This document shows positions 13,909-21,998 of a DNA stretch of 39,312 nt, one piece after another. The notes beneath the pieces were generated by a model, which saw only the letters and a list, made by a program, of their open reading frames with translations, ran no database searches and was not told the DNA's origin. Origin of the DNA: Lutibacter sp. (lineage in GTDB: Bacteria; Bacteroidota; Bacteroidia; Flavobacteriales; Flavobacteriaceae). The position numbers were made by a program, and so were the translations under genes. How positions within the stretch are numbered: the first letter of the stretch is position 1; each line of letters starts with the position of its first letter. The stretch is taken from NCBI GenBank assembly GCA_030683995.1, contig JAUXPH010000050.1:1-39312 (forward strand), given 5' to 3'.

Positions 13909-16900
13909 TTATCCATTCGACATTTTTGCAGATGCTTTCCAAAGATAATTTGGTATTGGTTCATTAAGTTCCCATTTGATATTCATTGGTTTTGAACCTT
14001 CATTTTCTTTGAAATAAGCTTCTCCAATAAAAACATATCCCATTGTGTTTCCGTTTTCGTCACTTGCTTTTTCTCTTACAAAAAGCAAAATCTTTTTATC
14101 GTTTTCTTGGTGTTTGATATATGATAATCCTTTGCCAATATCTGGTCTTGATGAGTTTTGACTTTGCCAATGGAATAAAGTTTCACTAATAGCATAATCA
14201 TCATACATGGTAGTTGGAGAATAATCTTCTTCTGATTTAATTAAATTGATAAAAAGTAATTCTGTGTTTATGGTATCAATATCTAAAACACCTTCTCTAC
14301 TTGGCCATTTTTTTTCAAAAGTGCTTTTACCAAATGCAGATGTTATTTGGTCTCTAGTGTAACGAGCATGTAATTTTAATGGTTGATTATAAGGCAATTC
14401 AATGTCAATTTCTTTGAAATCAACTTTGTCAATTAGTATTTCTAAAACTTCAATAATCTCTTTGACTAAAATTTTATTCTTGCCAATCTCTTTTATGCTT
14501 TCTTCTAATGTTTTGAAAAGTCCATGATTTTGCCAAACATCATAATATAACATAAGTAGCATTGCTTTTCCATTTTCATCGAAATCATTTAAATCTATGT
14601 TAAAACCTTGTTTTGCAATTTTTAAAATGAAATTGAAATAACTTGTAGAATTGGTGGATAACCATTTATTACTGATAGCTGAAAATATTTGCTTTTCATT
14701 TGTGTTTTCAAAATTTTCAATGACTCCAGCTCTTTGACATAAGCGTGACCAGCTAGCTTTTTTATAAATAGTTTCAATTGAAATATGATTTAATTCAATG
14801 AAATTATATAATGTAAGCGGTAAAGTAGTTTGATGTTGAAAATTTATGATTTTTGTTATTAGCTGATTTACATTTAATGATGTTGCTTTTCTAATGTTTT
14901 CAAGAATTGTTTCTTTCGTCTTTTTCTCTAATAATATTGAACAACCAAGTGGCAAATGTGGAAAATCATCTTCAATTTCTTTTTGAACCGAAGTTGTTGT
15001 TTTACCAATTAATGCCCTAAACTTATTCTCAAAGTCATATTCTGGTCTAGAATTCCCCACAAAATCTAAAACTGTCAAACAATCTTTTCCTTCAGCCAAT
15101 CTTAATCCACGTCCTAATTGTTGCAGAAAAACTGTTAAACTTTCTGTAGGTCTTAAAAACAAAACAGTATCAATTTCCGGAATGTCAACGCCTTCATTAA
15201 AAATATCAACCACAAATAAATAATTGAATTCTTTCTTTCTAAACTGTTCTCTAATGCTATCACGTTCACCAGTGTTTTTAGCTGTTAAACATTTAGCTTT
15301 CAATCCTGCTAAACTGAATTTTTCAGCCATAAAAGTGGCATGTTCAATTGTTACACAAAATCCAATGGCGCGAACATCAGTTATATCATTTGTGTATTTA
15401 TTAAGATTAGAAATTATTTCACCAACACGAACATCATTTTTAGTATAGATACTTGTCAATTCACTTGCAACATACCTTCCTTTTTCCCACCTTACATTAG
15501 TTAAATCAATGCTATCTGTTATTCCAAAATATTGAAATGGACTTAATAATTTTTTATTTAGGGCTTCTGGTAGTCTAATTTCGGCAGCGATACGATTGCA
15601 GAAATCTTCCAATATATTTTCACCGTCCATTCTTTCAGGAGTAGCAGTTAACCCTAAAAGCACTTTTGGTTTGAAGTAATCTATTATTGGACGATAAGAT
15701 GATGCCGAAATATGATGTACCTCATCAATAATTATGAAATCATAATATTCTGGACTTAAATTTAAATCTTTTAATCTACTATTTAAAGTTTGGACGGAAG
15801 CAAAAAGATATTCATTATTATTTGGCTCAATTCCGGCAACCCATAAATCTCCAAAATTATTATCTTTTAAAACGCCTTGAAAAGTAGCTTTTGCTTGTTG
15901 TAAAATTTCTTTTCTATGCGCTACAAAAAGCAACTTTGATGATTTATTGTTACTTCTGAAATTTTTATAATCAAATGCAGAAATAACTGTTTTTCCTGTT
16001 CCTGTAGCAGCAACTATTAGATTTCTATATCTATTATGAACTGTTCTTTCAACTTCTAATTTTTCAAGAATTTCATTTTGATAATGAAAAGGTTTTATAT
16101 CAAAATAAGTTGTTGCAAAAGTATATTCTTTTGAAAATTTTCCTTGTTTTAGCGCATCAATTAATTTTTCAGCGTGCTTATTTTTATCAAAGGACTCAAA
16201 CTCTGAATTCTGCCAATACGCTTCAAATGTTTTCTTAAACTTATCTATTATATGACCTACCTCTTTTGTTGTTATTTTTAGATTCCATTCTAAACCATCA
16301 GTTAAAGCGGAACGAGAAAAATTTGAAGAGCCAATATAACCTGTGTGAAATCCAGTATTTCTCTGAAATAAGTAAGCTTTGGCGTGTAGTCTTTCATTGC
16401 CAGTATTGTATGAAACTTTTACTTCTGTATTTTCTAATGAAGATAATAATTCAATAGCTTTATAATCAGAAGCGCCCATATAAGTAGTGGTAATAACCCT
16501 TAATTTCCCGCCTCTGTTTGTAAATTCTCTAAGTTCACGTTCCAGAATTCGAATACCTTTCCATTTGATAAAAGAAACCAATAAATCAATTTTATCAGAG
16601 GATAGAATCTCTTTTCTCAATTCACTTTCCAGAGTTGTTCCAGTATTTCCGCCAGTAAAAAGCTCACTGTGAATTAATCTTGTGTAAGGTGTAATTTCCT
16701 TTAGATGTAAATCCAAATCGGTGAAATGAGCATCAACTTTAGTAAAAACAGCTTTTAAAATTTTGCCTTCTGTTTCAATTAAGTCATCTTCAAAAATTTC
16801 ATTTTTAAGCTCTTGCTTTAAGAATAATAATATTTTATTTGAAATTTCTATTTGCCTTTCGAGTATATCATCACCCTTTACAAGATTCAGCGCATATTTA

Positions 16901-17049
16901 ATGGTTTTACCGATGTGCTGTGATAAAAGTTGCGCTGCCTCCGCTTTGTCAATAGTCGTCTTTTTAACTTGAAATGAATTTTTGTCTAATTCATTAATTT
17001 TAATGTTTATTAACTTTGTAATTAATTGTTCATACAATCCTTCATTCAT
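13909..17049 (-). CDS. PLD-like nuclease / SF2 helicase / DUF3427 protein
   Basis: This 1046-residue protein combines a PLD-like domain with a superfamily 2 helicase. Residues 1-125 are helical. Residues 145-280 form a phospholipase D-like domain with one HKD-type motif (H222-A-K224, then IGSSNFSRSAL). The helicase core has Walker A AATGTGKT (347-354, Lys353), DEVHH (442-446), LGLTATPER (465-473) and motif VI QQLGRGLR (643-650). The remaining 350 residues fit DUF3427, with a C-terminal region that is probably specificity or structural. Relatives are annotated as restriction-like DEAD/DEAH helicases and occur in accessory regions. Its start overlaps the Nudix gene stop by 4 nt (ATGA), so the two are translationally coupled. 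The gene seems more AT-rich than its neighbours. Defence or DNA repair is likely, but unproven. Confidence 0.88.
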   Translation of the reverse strand: MNEGLYEQLITKLINIKINELDKNSFQVKKTTIDKAEAAQLLSQHIGKTIKYALNLVKGDDILERQIEISNKILLFLKQELKNEIFEDDLIETEGKILKAVFTKVDAHFTDLDLHLKEITPYTRLIHSELFTGGNTGTTLESELRKEILSSDKIDLLVSFIKWKGIRILERELREFTNRGGKLRVITTTYMGASDYKAIELLSSLENTEVKVSYNTGNERLHAKAYLFQRNTGFHTGYIGSSNFSRSALTDGLEWNLKITTKEVGHIIDKFKKTFEAYWQNSEFESFDKNKHAEKLIDALKQGKFSKEYTFATTYFDIKPFHYQNEILEKLEVERTVHNRYRNLIVAATGTGKTVISAFDYKNFRSNNKSSKLLFVAHRKEILQQAKATFQGVLKDNNFGDLWVAGIEPNNNEYLFASVQTLNSRLKDLNLSPEYYDFIIIDEVHHISASSYRPIIDYFKPKVLLGLTATPERMDGENILEDFCNRIAAEIRLPEALNKKLLSPFQYFGITDSIDLTNVRWEKGRYVASELTSIYTKNDVRVGEIISNLNKYTNDITDVRAIGFCVTIEHATFMAEKFSLAGLKAKCLTAKNTGERDSIREQFRKKEFNYLFVVDIFNEGVDIPEIDTVLFLRPTESLTVFLQQLGRGLRLAEGKDCLTVLDFVGNSRPEYDFENKFRALIGKTTTSVQKEIEDDFPHLPLGCSILLEKKTKETILENIRKATSLNVNQLITKIINFQHQTTLPLTLYNFIELNHISIETIYKKASWSRLCQRAGVIENFENTNEKQIFSAISNKWLSTNSTSYFNFILKIAKQGFNIDLNDFDENGKAMLLMLYYDVWQNHGLFKTLEESIKEIGKNKILVKEIIEVLEILIDKVDFKEIDIELPYNQPLKLHARYTRDQITSAFGKSTFEKKWPSREGVLDIDTINTELLFINLIKSEEDYSPTTMYDDYAISETLFHWQSQNSSRPDIGKGLSYIKHQENDKKILLFVREKASDENGNTMGYVFIGEAYFKENEGSKPMNIKWELNEPIPNYLWKASAKMSNG

Positions 17050-17432
17050 ATTTCAAGTTTTAATAATTCATCAACAATTGGAATATCGGCTGCTGCCCAA
17101 TCCAGATTCCTCAATTCAGCTTTATTCAATAATTTATATGCTTTATGTTCTGCCAGCTTAATTTCTCCAGAAATATAATTGGCTAAAAAAGGGATGAGAT
17201 TTATTTTGAAAGTTCCATAATCGAAGATGCTATTCGACAATTTTCCTACTATTTCAATATCAATATTAATTTCTTCGCGAATTTCTCTTTTTATACAAGT
17301 AATTTCGTCCTCATTAAATTCCAATTTACCACCTGGAAATTCCCATTTAAGCGGTAATTTCATCTTTTCACTTCTTTGTGTAACTAAAATTTTATCATTG
17401 ATTTTGATGATTGCACAAGTAACATTTATCAT
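17046..17432 (-). CDS. MutT-like Nudix hydrolase
   Basis: This 128-residue Nudix protein resembles MutT-type nucleoside triphosphate pyrophosphohydrolases. The Nudix box is complete at residues 35-57: G35-K-L-E-F-N-E41, seven residues, then R49-E50-I-R-E53-E54-I-N-I. The WEFPGGK lead-in is typical. It hydrolyses an (oxidised or modified) nucleoside triphosphate; the substrate is not predictable. Its stop overlaps the helicase start by 4 nt, an arrangement that suggests fixed stoichiometry. A TATATTTG element lies 50 nt upstream (17482-17489 on the minus strand), inside a 40-nt segment repeated at 21652. The pair may be one functional unit. Confidence 0.9.
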   Translation of the reverse strand: MINVTCAIIKINDKILVTQRSEKMKLPLKWEFPGGKLEFNEDEITCIKREIREEINIDIEIVGKLSNSIFDYGTFKINLIPFLANYISGEIKLAEHKAYKLLNKAELRNLDWAAADIPIVDELLKLEI

Positions 17433-17449
17433 AGCGTTTTTGTACGAGG

Positions 17450-17489
17450 AATATTTAGCAATTTTTCAAAAGTATTAGCTTCAAATATA
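17450..17489 (-). promoter_or_regulatory. Promoter-containing 40-nt repeat, copy A
   Basis: Minus-strand TATATTTG (17482-17489) lies 50 nt upstream of the Nudix gene, a sensible -7 element, though no good TTTG lies 20 nt further upstream. The following transcribed bases match copy B at 21652-21691 at 35 of 40 positions. Confidence 0.5.
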
Positions 17490-17528
17490 GGTTTTTTTTA
17501 TGGGTAAAAAACACAGCAAAGTTTATTT

Positions 17529-17732
17529 ATATTAATTCCCGACGAAATCGTGAATGGTAAAATAATTAAACTGGGCGATTTCGGCACTTTTAGAACGACC
17601 CTGTCTGGTGATGGTGTAGCGACAGAAGGAGCGTTTAATACAAAAAAGATTAAAAAGTTAAACATCAGATTCAGGCCTGCCCGTGAATTTAGAAATTTAC
17701 TGGCCTCTGTGAAGTTCGAAAAAGTGCAGTAA
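17529..17732 (+). pseudogene. C-terminal fragment of HU-HIG-type HU protein
   Basis: This frame encodes IPDEIVNGKIIKLGDFGTFR, then TTLSGDGVATEGAFN and IRFRPAREFRNLLASVKFEKV. It matches the C-terminal half of the Bacteroidetes HU-HIG domain, where the I-P-x-E-L segment is followed by K-x-V-x-LGDFG-F-R and RF-PG-EFR. About 60 N-terminal residues, including the dimerising helices, are missing; upstream frame has a stop at 17505. A GTG at 17550 could start a 60-residue protein, but this would cut the domain. It is probably a relic lying divergently beside the Nudix/helicase pair. Confidence 0.75.
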
Positions 17733-17772
17733 TTCATTTTTTTAGGGTTAAAAGAAGGTAATATTTTAAAAA

Positions 17773-18336
17773 TTAACCATGTTTTGGTGCTTTATCGGCT
17801 TCAATACACCCGCGTAATTCTTTTATAAAAATCGCAGCAAGTTTGTCGGAAGTACGTTTATCCATTGCTTTTCCATTTTCATCATAGGCTTTATCTACTG
17901 TTGGAACAGAAAACATTGCCGGAATGGTCCATGCCATCATTTTCCAAAGTGTAAATTGAAGTGACACTAAGGCTTGGTTGCCTGCAAACGGTCCAGATGA
18001 AACGGTAACAATACCCACGGGTTTATGTTTCCATTCTTCATACAGCAAATCAATTGCATTTTTTAAACTGGCGGGATATCCCCCGTTGTATTCTGGTGTA
18101 ACGATGATAATTCCATCTGATGCTTTAATCTTATCTGCAAATTCAAGAACATTTTTGGCTGGATTAATTAGTGTTTTTAAGGTGCCTTCAAAGATGGGGA
18201 AGTTGTATTCTTTCAAATCAATGATTTCTGTGGTTGCCAACTTATTTTCAGTAAGATAATTTTGAAAATATAACGAAACGTTATGGCTTTTTCGCCCTTC
18301 TCTGACACTGGAGGAAATGATAGCAATGTGTCTCAT
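17773..18336 (-). CDS. NADPH-dependent FMN reductase family protein
   Basis: This 187-residue flavodoxin-fold protein matches the NADPH-dependent FMN reductase family. The FMN phosphate loop is SSSVREGRKSHNV near residue 8-20; the second flavin-contact motif is VTPEYNGGYPASLKNAID (residues about 78-95), and GIVTVSSGPFAGNQAL follows. Such proteins reduce FMN, quinones or azo compounds with NAD(P)H in the cytoplasm. Its start overlaps the stop of the upstream pterin carbinolamine dehydratase gene by 4 nt, so the two are co-translated. No decay is visible. The physiological substrate is unknown. Confidence 0.93.
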   Translation of the reverse strand: MRHIAIISSSVREGRKSHNVSLYFQNYLTENKLATTEIIDLKEYNFPIFEGTLKTLINPAKNVLEFADKIKASDGIIIVTPEYNGGYPASLKNAIDLLYEEWKHKPVGIVTVSSGPFAGNQALVSLQFTLWKMMAWTIPAMFSVPTVDKAYDENGKAMDKRTSDKLAAIFIKELRGCIEADKAPKHG

Positions 18337-18578
18337 AATTTTTGTTTTTTGAAAATAGTATCTATTTCCTTTGATAGTTTTACATCTTTTTCGGTAATGC
18401 TGTCTTTGGCATCATGGGTAAACAGCAAGATTTCTACCTTGTTGTACACATTACTCCAATTGGGATGATGCCCCATTTTTTCGGCAGCAAAAGCAACCTC
18501 AGTCATAAAAGTAAACGCTTCTACAAAGTCTTTAAATTCAAAACTGCGTTTCAATTGATTGTTTTCTTCTTTCCACAT
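18333..18578 (-). CDS. 4a-hydroxytetrahydrobiopterin dehydratase (pterin carbinolamine dehydratase)
   Basis: This 81-residue protein is a pterin-4a-carbinolamine dehydratase-like protein. The family motif is clear: E33-K-M-G-H37-H38-P39-N-W, followed by Y-N-K-V, then FTHDAKDSITEKD, giving the E-x3-HHP-x5-Y-x9-H-x-D pattern. The canonical reaction recycles the pterin cofactor of phenylalanine hydroxylase, but no such hydroxylase is in the window. Some bacterial homologues are linked to molybdopterin metabolism instead, and a Mo-dependent formate dehydrogenase does lie upstream. Four-nucleotide overlap with the FMN reductase gene indicates one transcript. It is first in that pair. Confidence 0.93.
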   Translation of the reverse strand: MWKEENNQLKRSFEFKDFVEAFTFMTEVAFAAEKMGHHPNWSNVYNKVEILLFTHDAKDSITEKDVKLSKEIDTIFKKQKL

Positions 18579-18754
18579 AATAGTTTATTTTTTAAATTGA
18601 TTTTTTCTATGGTGCAAAGTTCAGTTTCGTTGGTGAGGTGCGTATTACACGATTCTTGAAATGAGTTACATCATTCACATATTCCAAAAGTAGAAAAAGC
18701 AATATTAATGAAAATGAGAATTTTCTAAAAACAATAAAAATGTAAAATCAAAAA

Positions 18755-20164
18755 TTACTTCAAACCATCCACAGATACATTCATGGTACCCCTCACTTTT
18801 ATGAAAGCAATAATGGCCTTATCAGTCAGTTGAATTTTTTGGAATTGTATATCTTCCATTTTTCCGTTGACAAAAACGCCCGGCATTGGCGAATAATTTT
18901 TCAAATAAGCCATCATATTTTGTTTTCCTTCTTCTAAATTTGGAAGAATGGAATAACGACAACTTTCCTGAATTTTTCTTAAAACCATGCCTTGTGCCAT
19001 CCAGTTGGCGGTGCGCATTAATTTATTTTTGGTATCTAAGGCATAATCCAATTTGTCAAAATAAACTTCTTTAGTATGCTCGTTATACTGCGGAAATCCC
19101 ATTAAATAAATCGTTCCGTTTACCGATCCCGACAAATCCAAAGCAATGACCATTTTGTCATTTTTGTGCCATACGTCCACTTTTTGCACTTTCACTTTTT
19201 TATTGCCCGAACCAAATTCTTGTCCTTTAAAATTCTTGGTCATTATTTTAGAAGCTTCTGCAAAAGTGGAAACCGCAGCAATATTTGCCGTGATTTGGTT
19301 CGGTATTTTTGTAACGGGTTTTAAGATAATTTTCGATGCATCAAATTTTGATTCCGGTTGTTTTCCAATCAAAGTGGTCATCGTGCATTTCATTCCCATT
19401 TCCATCAAAAAAGTATCATTTTTGAGTATGGCATTGGTTGCATAAATTTCTATGGGCACAATTCGCAGCCAACTTTCATAAGCCTCACTCATTTGAAATG
19501 GCGTACAAATTTTTTCTAAAGCTTCTAAAACGTTGGGCTTGAAATCCATCGATTTTTCGATAGCTGCGTCAATTTTCTTTTCGATTTTTGAATTAAATAA
19601 TTTAACCGCCGGATTGATAAGATACGTAACCGGTACATTTTTTCCGAAGACAACCATCGTAGGACTTTCATTCCAATCCAATGATTTTAATTCTGTTTTG
19701 GTACTTAGTTTCCAATTGGTCAAAGCCACGTCACTTACCAATGTTACAACGCCGTTAAGATTGAATTCCTGGGTATTATATAATTCCACGCCCAAAGTTT
19801 TTGTGCCAATTCTATATTTTACCAATGCTTTTAAAGGCAATACCGTTTTGATTTTTTCGCCATTACTTTGCTTGTCATTTTCAATGGTTATTGGTGCCAA
19901 TTTCCAAATTTTCATTTCTATATCGTCATCTTCAATGTTGTTGTCTTCATAAATCAAACCATTTAAAGCGTTGTTGGTTTGATTTTCTACGTCTTTTAAT
20001 TTTACACTAATTGGCAAATTGATAAACGAAACCGAATTTTCATAAACCAACGGATTGGCATTGTCAGGTTCTGGTTTTAGTGCCGCTATTGTATTGGTGG
20101 TGCTGCAACCGGAAATCGATAAAAATAATAGAAAAGCAACTAGAACGGGAAAGAATTTCAGCAT
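18755..20164 (-). CDS. DUF4403 family lipoprotein
   Basis: This 469-residue protein is a DUF4403 lipoprotein. A signal sequence (MLKFFPVLVAFLLFLS) ends in a lipobox ISGC with the acylated Cys at residue 20, so it is anchored to a membrane, probably the outer membrane. The body has the repeating beta-rich architecture of the family (SVSFINLPISVKLKDVE; YRIGTKTLGVELYNTQEFNL; PVTYLINPAVKLFNSKIEKKID; DVWHKNDKMVIALDLSGSVNG). The family is related to TULIP-like lipid-binding folds and has no assigned role; lipid transport is a possibility, not evidence. The gene stands alone; the next frame upstream is a gene fragment. Confidence 0.88.
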   Translation of the reverse strand: MLKFFPVLVAFLLFLSISGCSTTNTIAALKPEPDNANPLVYENSVSFINLPISVKLKDVENQTNNALNGLIYEDNNIEDDDIEMKIWKLAPITIENDKQSNGEKIKTVLPLKALVKYRIGTKTLGVELYNTQEFNLNGVVTLVSDVALTNWKLSTKTELKSLDWNESPTMVVFGKNVPVTYLINPAVKLFNSKIEKKIDAAIEKSMDFKPNVLEALEKICTPFQMSEAYESWLRIVPIEIYATNAILKNDTFLMEMGMKCTMTTLIGKQPESKFDASKIILKPVTKIPNQITANIAAVSTFAEASKIMTKNFKGQEFGSGNKKVKVQKVDVWHKNDKMVIALDLSGSVNGTIYLMGFPQYNEHTKEVYFDKLDYALDTKNKLMRTANWMAQGMVLRKIQESCRYSILPNLEEGKQNMMAYLKNYSPMPGVFVNGKMEDIQFQKIQLTDKAIIAFIKVRGTMNVSVDGLK

Positions 20165-20189
20165 TTTATTTGAGTTTGAAAGGGCAAAA

Positions 20190-20447
20190 TTAGTAAAACA
20201 AATTTACAGTCACAAAAGTAAAACCCAATGATTTTCCGTAAATAATTATTTTTTCCAGGGCTTTTATTTGGGTATTTGAATTTGTGAAATCAAAATCGTG
20301 CAAAAGCACCACCGCACCATTGTGAAGAGAAGATTTGAATTTTTCGAATATTTCATCTTCGCTATTTTGTGTTTTATCCCAATCCATCACAGTTGAAATA
20401 TTTGCCCGGCTTTTAAAATTTGTAACCCAACTTTTGAAATAAGTTAT
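20190..20447 (-). pseudogene. C-terminal fragment of a polysaccharide deacetylase
   Basis: The frame encodes VTNFKSRANISTVMDWDKTQ, then NSEDEIFEKFKSSLHNGAVV and LLHDFDF, ending LEKIIIYGKSLGFTFVTVNLFY. The D-W-D segment, the LLHD motif and the final G-F-x-FVTV strand are the last motifs of the NodB-type polysaccharide deacetylase domain. The N-terminal metal-binding motifs (TFDD, H-x3-H) are absent. The frame is closed by stops at about 20450. A GTG/ATG at 20390 cannot rebuild a working domain, so this is a relic whose 5' part has been replaced by a GC-rich segment (20461-20566). Confidence 0.7.
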
Positions 20448-20460
20448 CTATTAGCTCCTT

Positions 20461-20566
20461 GTTGGTTTCAAATCCACGGCTCCCGGCCTGCCACATCAGC
20501 TAAAAACCTTCGCCACACAAGGGTCAGCAATAAACTGCACCGGTTGTTGTGGGAAGGTTTAAGAAA
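20461..20566. other. GC-rich segment with an imperfect inverted repeat
   Basis: This 106-bp segment is clearly more GC-rich than its surroundings (for example cacggctcccggcctgcc). It contains an imperfect inverted repeat: 20504-20520 matches the reverse complement of 20544-20560 at 13 of 17 positions, with the block aaaccttc/gaaggttt intact. No gene is convincing here; minus-strand frames are short. It abuts the truncated deacetylase, so it may be part of whatever replaced the 5' end of that gene. Confidence 0.45.
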
Positions 20567-20589
20567 AAAAAGGATTTGTTATCTCCGGC

Positions 20590-21048
20590 TTATCGATAAG
20601 GATTAAAAAATAACATCGTTGGCACTGCCACGAGCAAGACGAGTCCGTAAATCGATAAGATCACAATGGTCACGATGGCCATAAACTTAAACAGGGATTT
20701 AAGATTTTGAAAACCGGCAGTGATGGTGGTGATATCATTTGATTTCAGCCCTTTTTTAATCTGCACCGCATACTTATACAAATATGTAACCGGGAAATAA
20801 TACATAGCACCCATAATAATATAAATGAAACCAAAAGCACCCATAGGAAATTCGGTACCTGAAAAATCACTCATAGCTGACAATCCTACCATCATAAAAA
20901 TGGCCAGCAGTCCCAGTAATCCGATGCTGACGTAGCCGACAATGGCTAAAAATTTTCCCCATTTTGAGGTTTCCATTAAATAATTGGTGATCTCGGTGCT
21001 ATTGATAAATGTGTGCTCACCTTGCACGTTGTTGTCAAAATTCTCCAT
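20590..21048 (-). CDS. DUF5362 family membrane protein
   Basis: This 152-residue protein matches the DUF5362 family. An N-terminal soluble stretch ends in the signature YLMETSKWGKFLAIVGYVSI, followed by three hydrophobic helices: residues 35-57 (LAIVGYVSIGLLGLLAIFMM), 69-90 (GAFGFIYIIMGAMYYFPVTY) and 123-145 (FMAIVTIVILSIYGLVLLVA). A cytoplasmic loop (KKGLKSNDITTITAGFQNLKSLFK) separates helices 2 and 3. The function is unknown; family members are inner-membrane proteins of Bacteroidetes. It ends in MLFFNPYR, near the next feature. It lies 59 nt downstream of a lipoprotein gene on the same strand and may be co-transcribed. Confidence 0.85.
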   Translation of the reverse strand: MENFDNNVQGEHTFINSTEITNYLMETSKWGKFLAIVGYVSIGLLGLLAIFMMVGLSAMSDFSGTEFPMGAFGFIYIIMGAMYYFPVTYLYKYAVQIKKGLKSNDITTITAGFQNLKSLFKFMAIVTIVILSIYGLVLLVAVPTMLFFNPYR

Positions 21049-21107
21049 AATTTATTTTTATTAAATCCTACTCATTAAGCTTTTCGGTTTCCGCTTTGTT
21101 GTTAATA

Positions 21108-21512
21108 TCAATCTATTTTCAAAATGTATTCCACAGCAACCAATTCGATGGCATTTACCAGGCCTATATCAAAAGAATCTTCTTTGTCAAAACTCAAAGT
21201 GCACGTTGAATTCGCATCAATGGTATAACAAGGTGAATGATTTGTTGAAATGCTGGTAGTTACAAGTCCGTCAGCATTGAGCGTTATTCTATGAAATCCA
21301 TTGATTGGAACAGCATTGGGATTGGTAAATTTTATTTCATATTGCAGCCTGGAGGAATTATTTCCGGTATCGGGCGTAAATTTAAAGTACAGCACTTCAT
21401 AAGTCACCGCTTTTAACGCCACTGGTGTGTCTTCTGTCAGGTCATCATCACCGGGGCATCCCAATAAGAGAAAAAATACAGGCAGTAATAATAGTAATTT
21501 TATAATTTTCAT
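21108..21512 (-). CDS. Small lipoprotein, unknown function
   Basis: This 134-residue protein has a clear lipoprotein signal: basic MKIIK, hydrophobic LLLLLPVFFLLL, and a LGC lipobox with Cys19, followed by an acidic PGDDDLTEDT linker typical of surface-directed lipoproteins in Bacteroidetes (the acidic residues are suggestive only). The mature part looks beta-rich (QYEIKFTNPNAVPINGFHRIT and similar strands), perhaps an Ig-like or C2-like sandwich, and contains two further cysteines that could form a disulfide. I do not recognise a named family. A TATATTTG element at 21684-21691 (minus strand) could promote it with a leader of about 165 nt. Probably co-transcribed with the DUF5362 gene. Confidence 0.75.
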   Translation of the reverse strand: MKIIKLLLLLPVFFLLLGCPGDDDLTEDTPVALKAVTYEVLYFKFTPDTGNNSSRLQYEIKFTNPNAVPINGFHRITLNADGLVTTSISTNHSPCYTIDANSTCTLSFDKEDSFDIGLVNAIELVAVEYILKID

Positions 21513-21651
21513 AGTTTATTTAATTTTTGTTTTTCAAGATGAACCAAAACTTGATTAATCATTACATACATTTCCGTGAGCACAATAAATATGATGAGTT
21601 AAAAGTATGGTTGAATAACTTTTACTCATTTTATAAAATTTTAGCACTGGG

Positions 21652-21691
21652 AATTTTTAGCAATTTTTCTCAAGTATGAACTTCAAATATA
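21652..21691 (-). repeat. Promoter-containing 40-nt repeat, copy B
   Basis: Matches copy A (17450-17489) at 35 of 40 positions in the same orientation. It contains minus-strand TATATTTG at 21684-21691, with ATTG about 22 nt upstream, a plausible promoter for the lipoprotein gene at 21108-21512. Confidence 0.65.
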
Positions 21692-21833
21692 CTGTTTTTT
21701 ATACTTTGAAAATCAATGGAGGCTTATTTATAATAAATACGTATAACAAAAATATATCGTGTTTTAAGTATAAATGGAGATTTATTTATTAACCTTTTTC
21801 GTTATTTCAGAACGGGTCAATAATCAAAAAAAA

Positions 21834-21855
21834 GGAGGTCTTTTTAAAGACCTCC
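21834..21855 (-). terminator. Terminator of the lipocalin-like gene
   Basis: Stem ggaggtcttt (21834-21843) pairs with aaagacctcc (21846-21855). On the minus strand it is followed by eight T residues, so it ends transcription from the 21999-22442 gene. Confidence 0.85.
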
Positions 21856-21998
21856 CATTGTTGATTTTGATTTACCATTATCAACTTCTACCTTACAATA
21901 CAGTTGACTATTGAATCACTTTTTCTGTTCAGATCAAATGATAAAAAAACTTCACCATTGCTGATTATTTTGAATAAACTATATAGTTTGCCAAATTA

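Larger units (their letters stand above)
21513..21998. other. Intergenic region, 486 nt, no gene
   Basis: No convincing gene is seen. The region holds copy B of a 40-nt promoter-containing repeat (21652-21691) and a bidirectional terminator (21834-21855). The rest is AT-rich with no other recognised motif. Confidence 0.6.

Noticed and set aside
17498-17737. Minus-strand frame of 79 residues beside the Nudix gene
   Set aside because: It is antisense to the HU-HIG fragment, which has clear family sequence.
20190-20390. A small complete protein starting at GTG/ATG 20390
   Set aside because: The frame and its homology to deacetylases continue upstream of the start, so it is a truncated gene.
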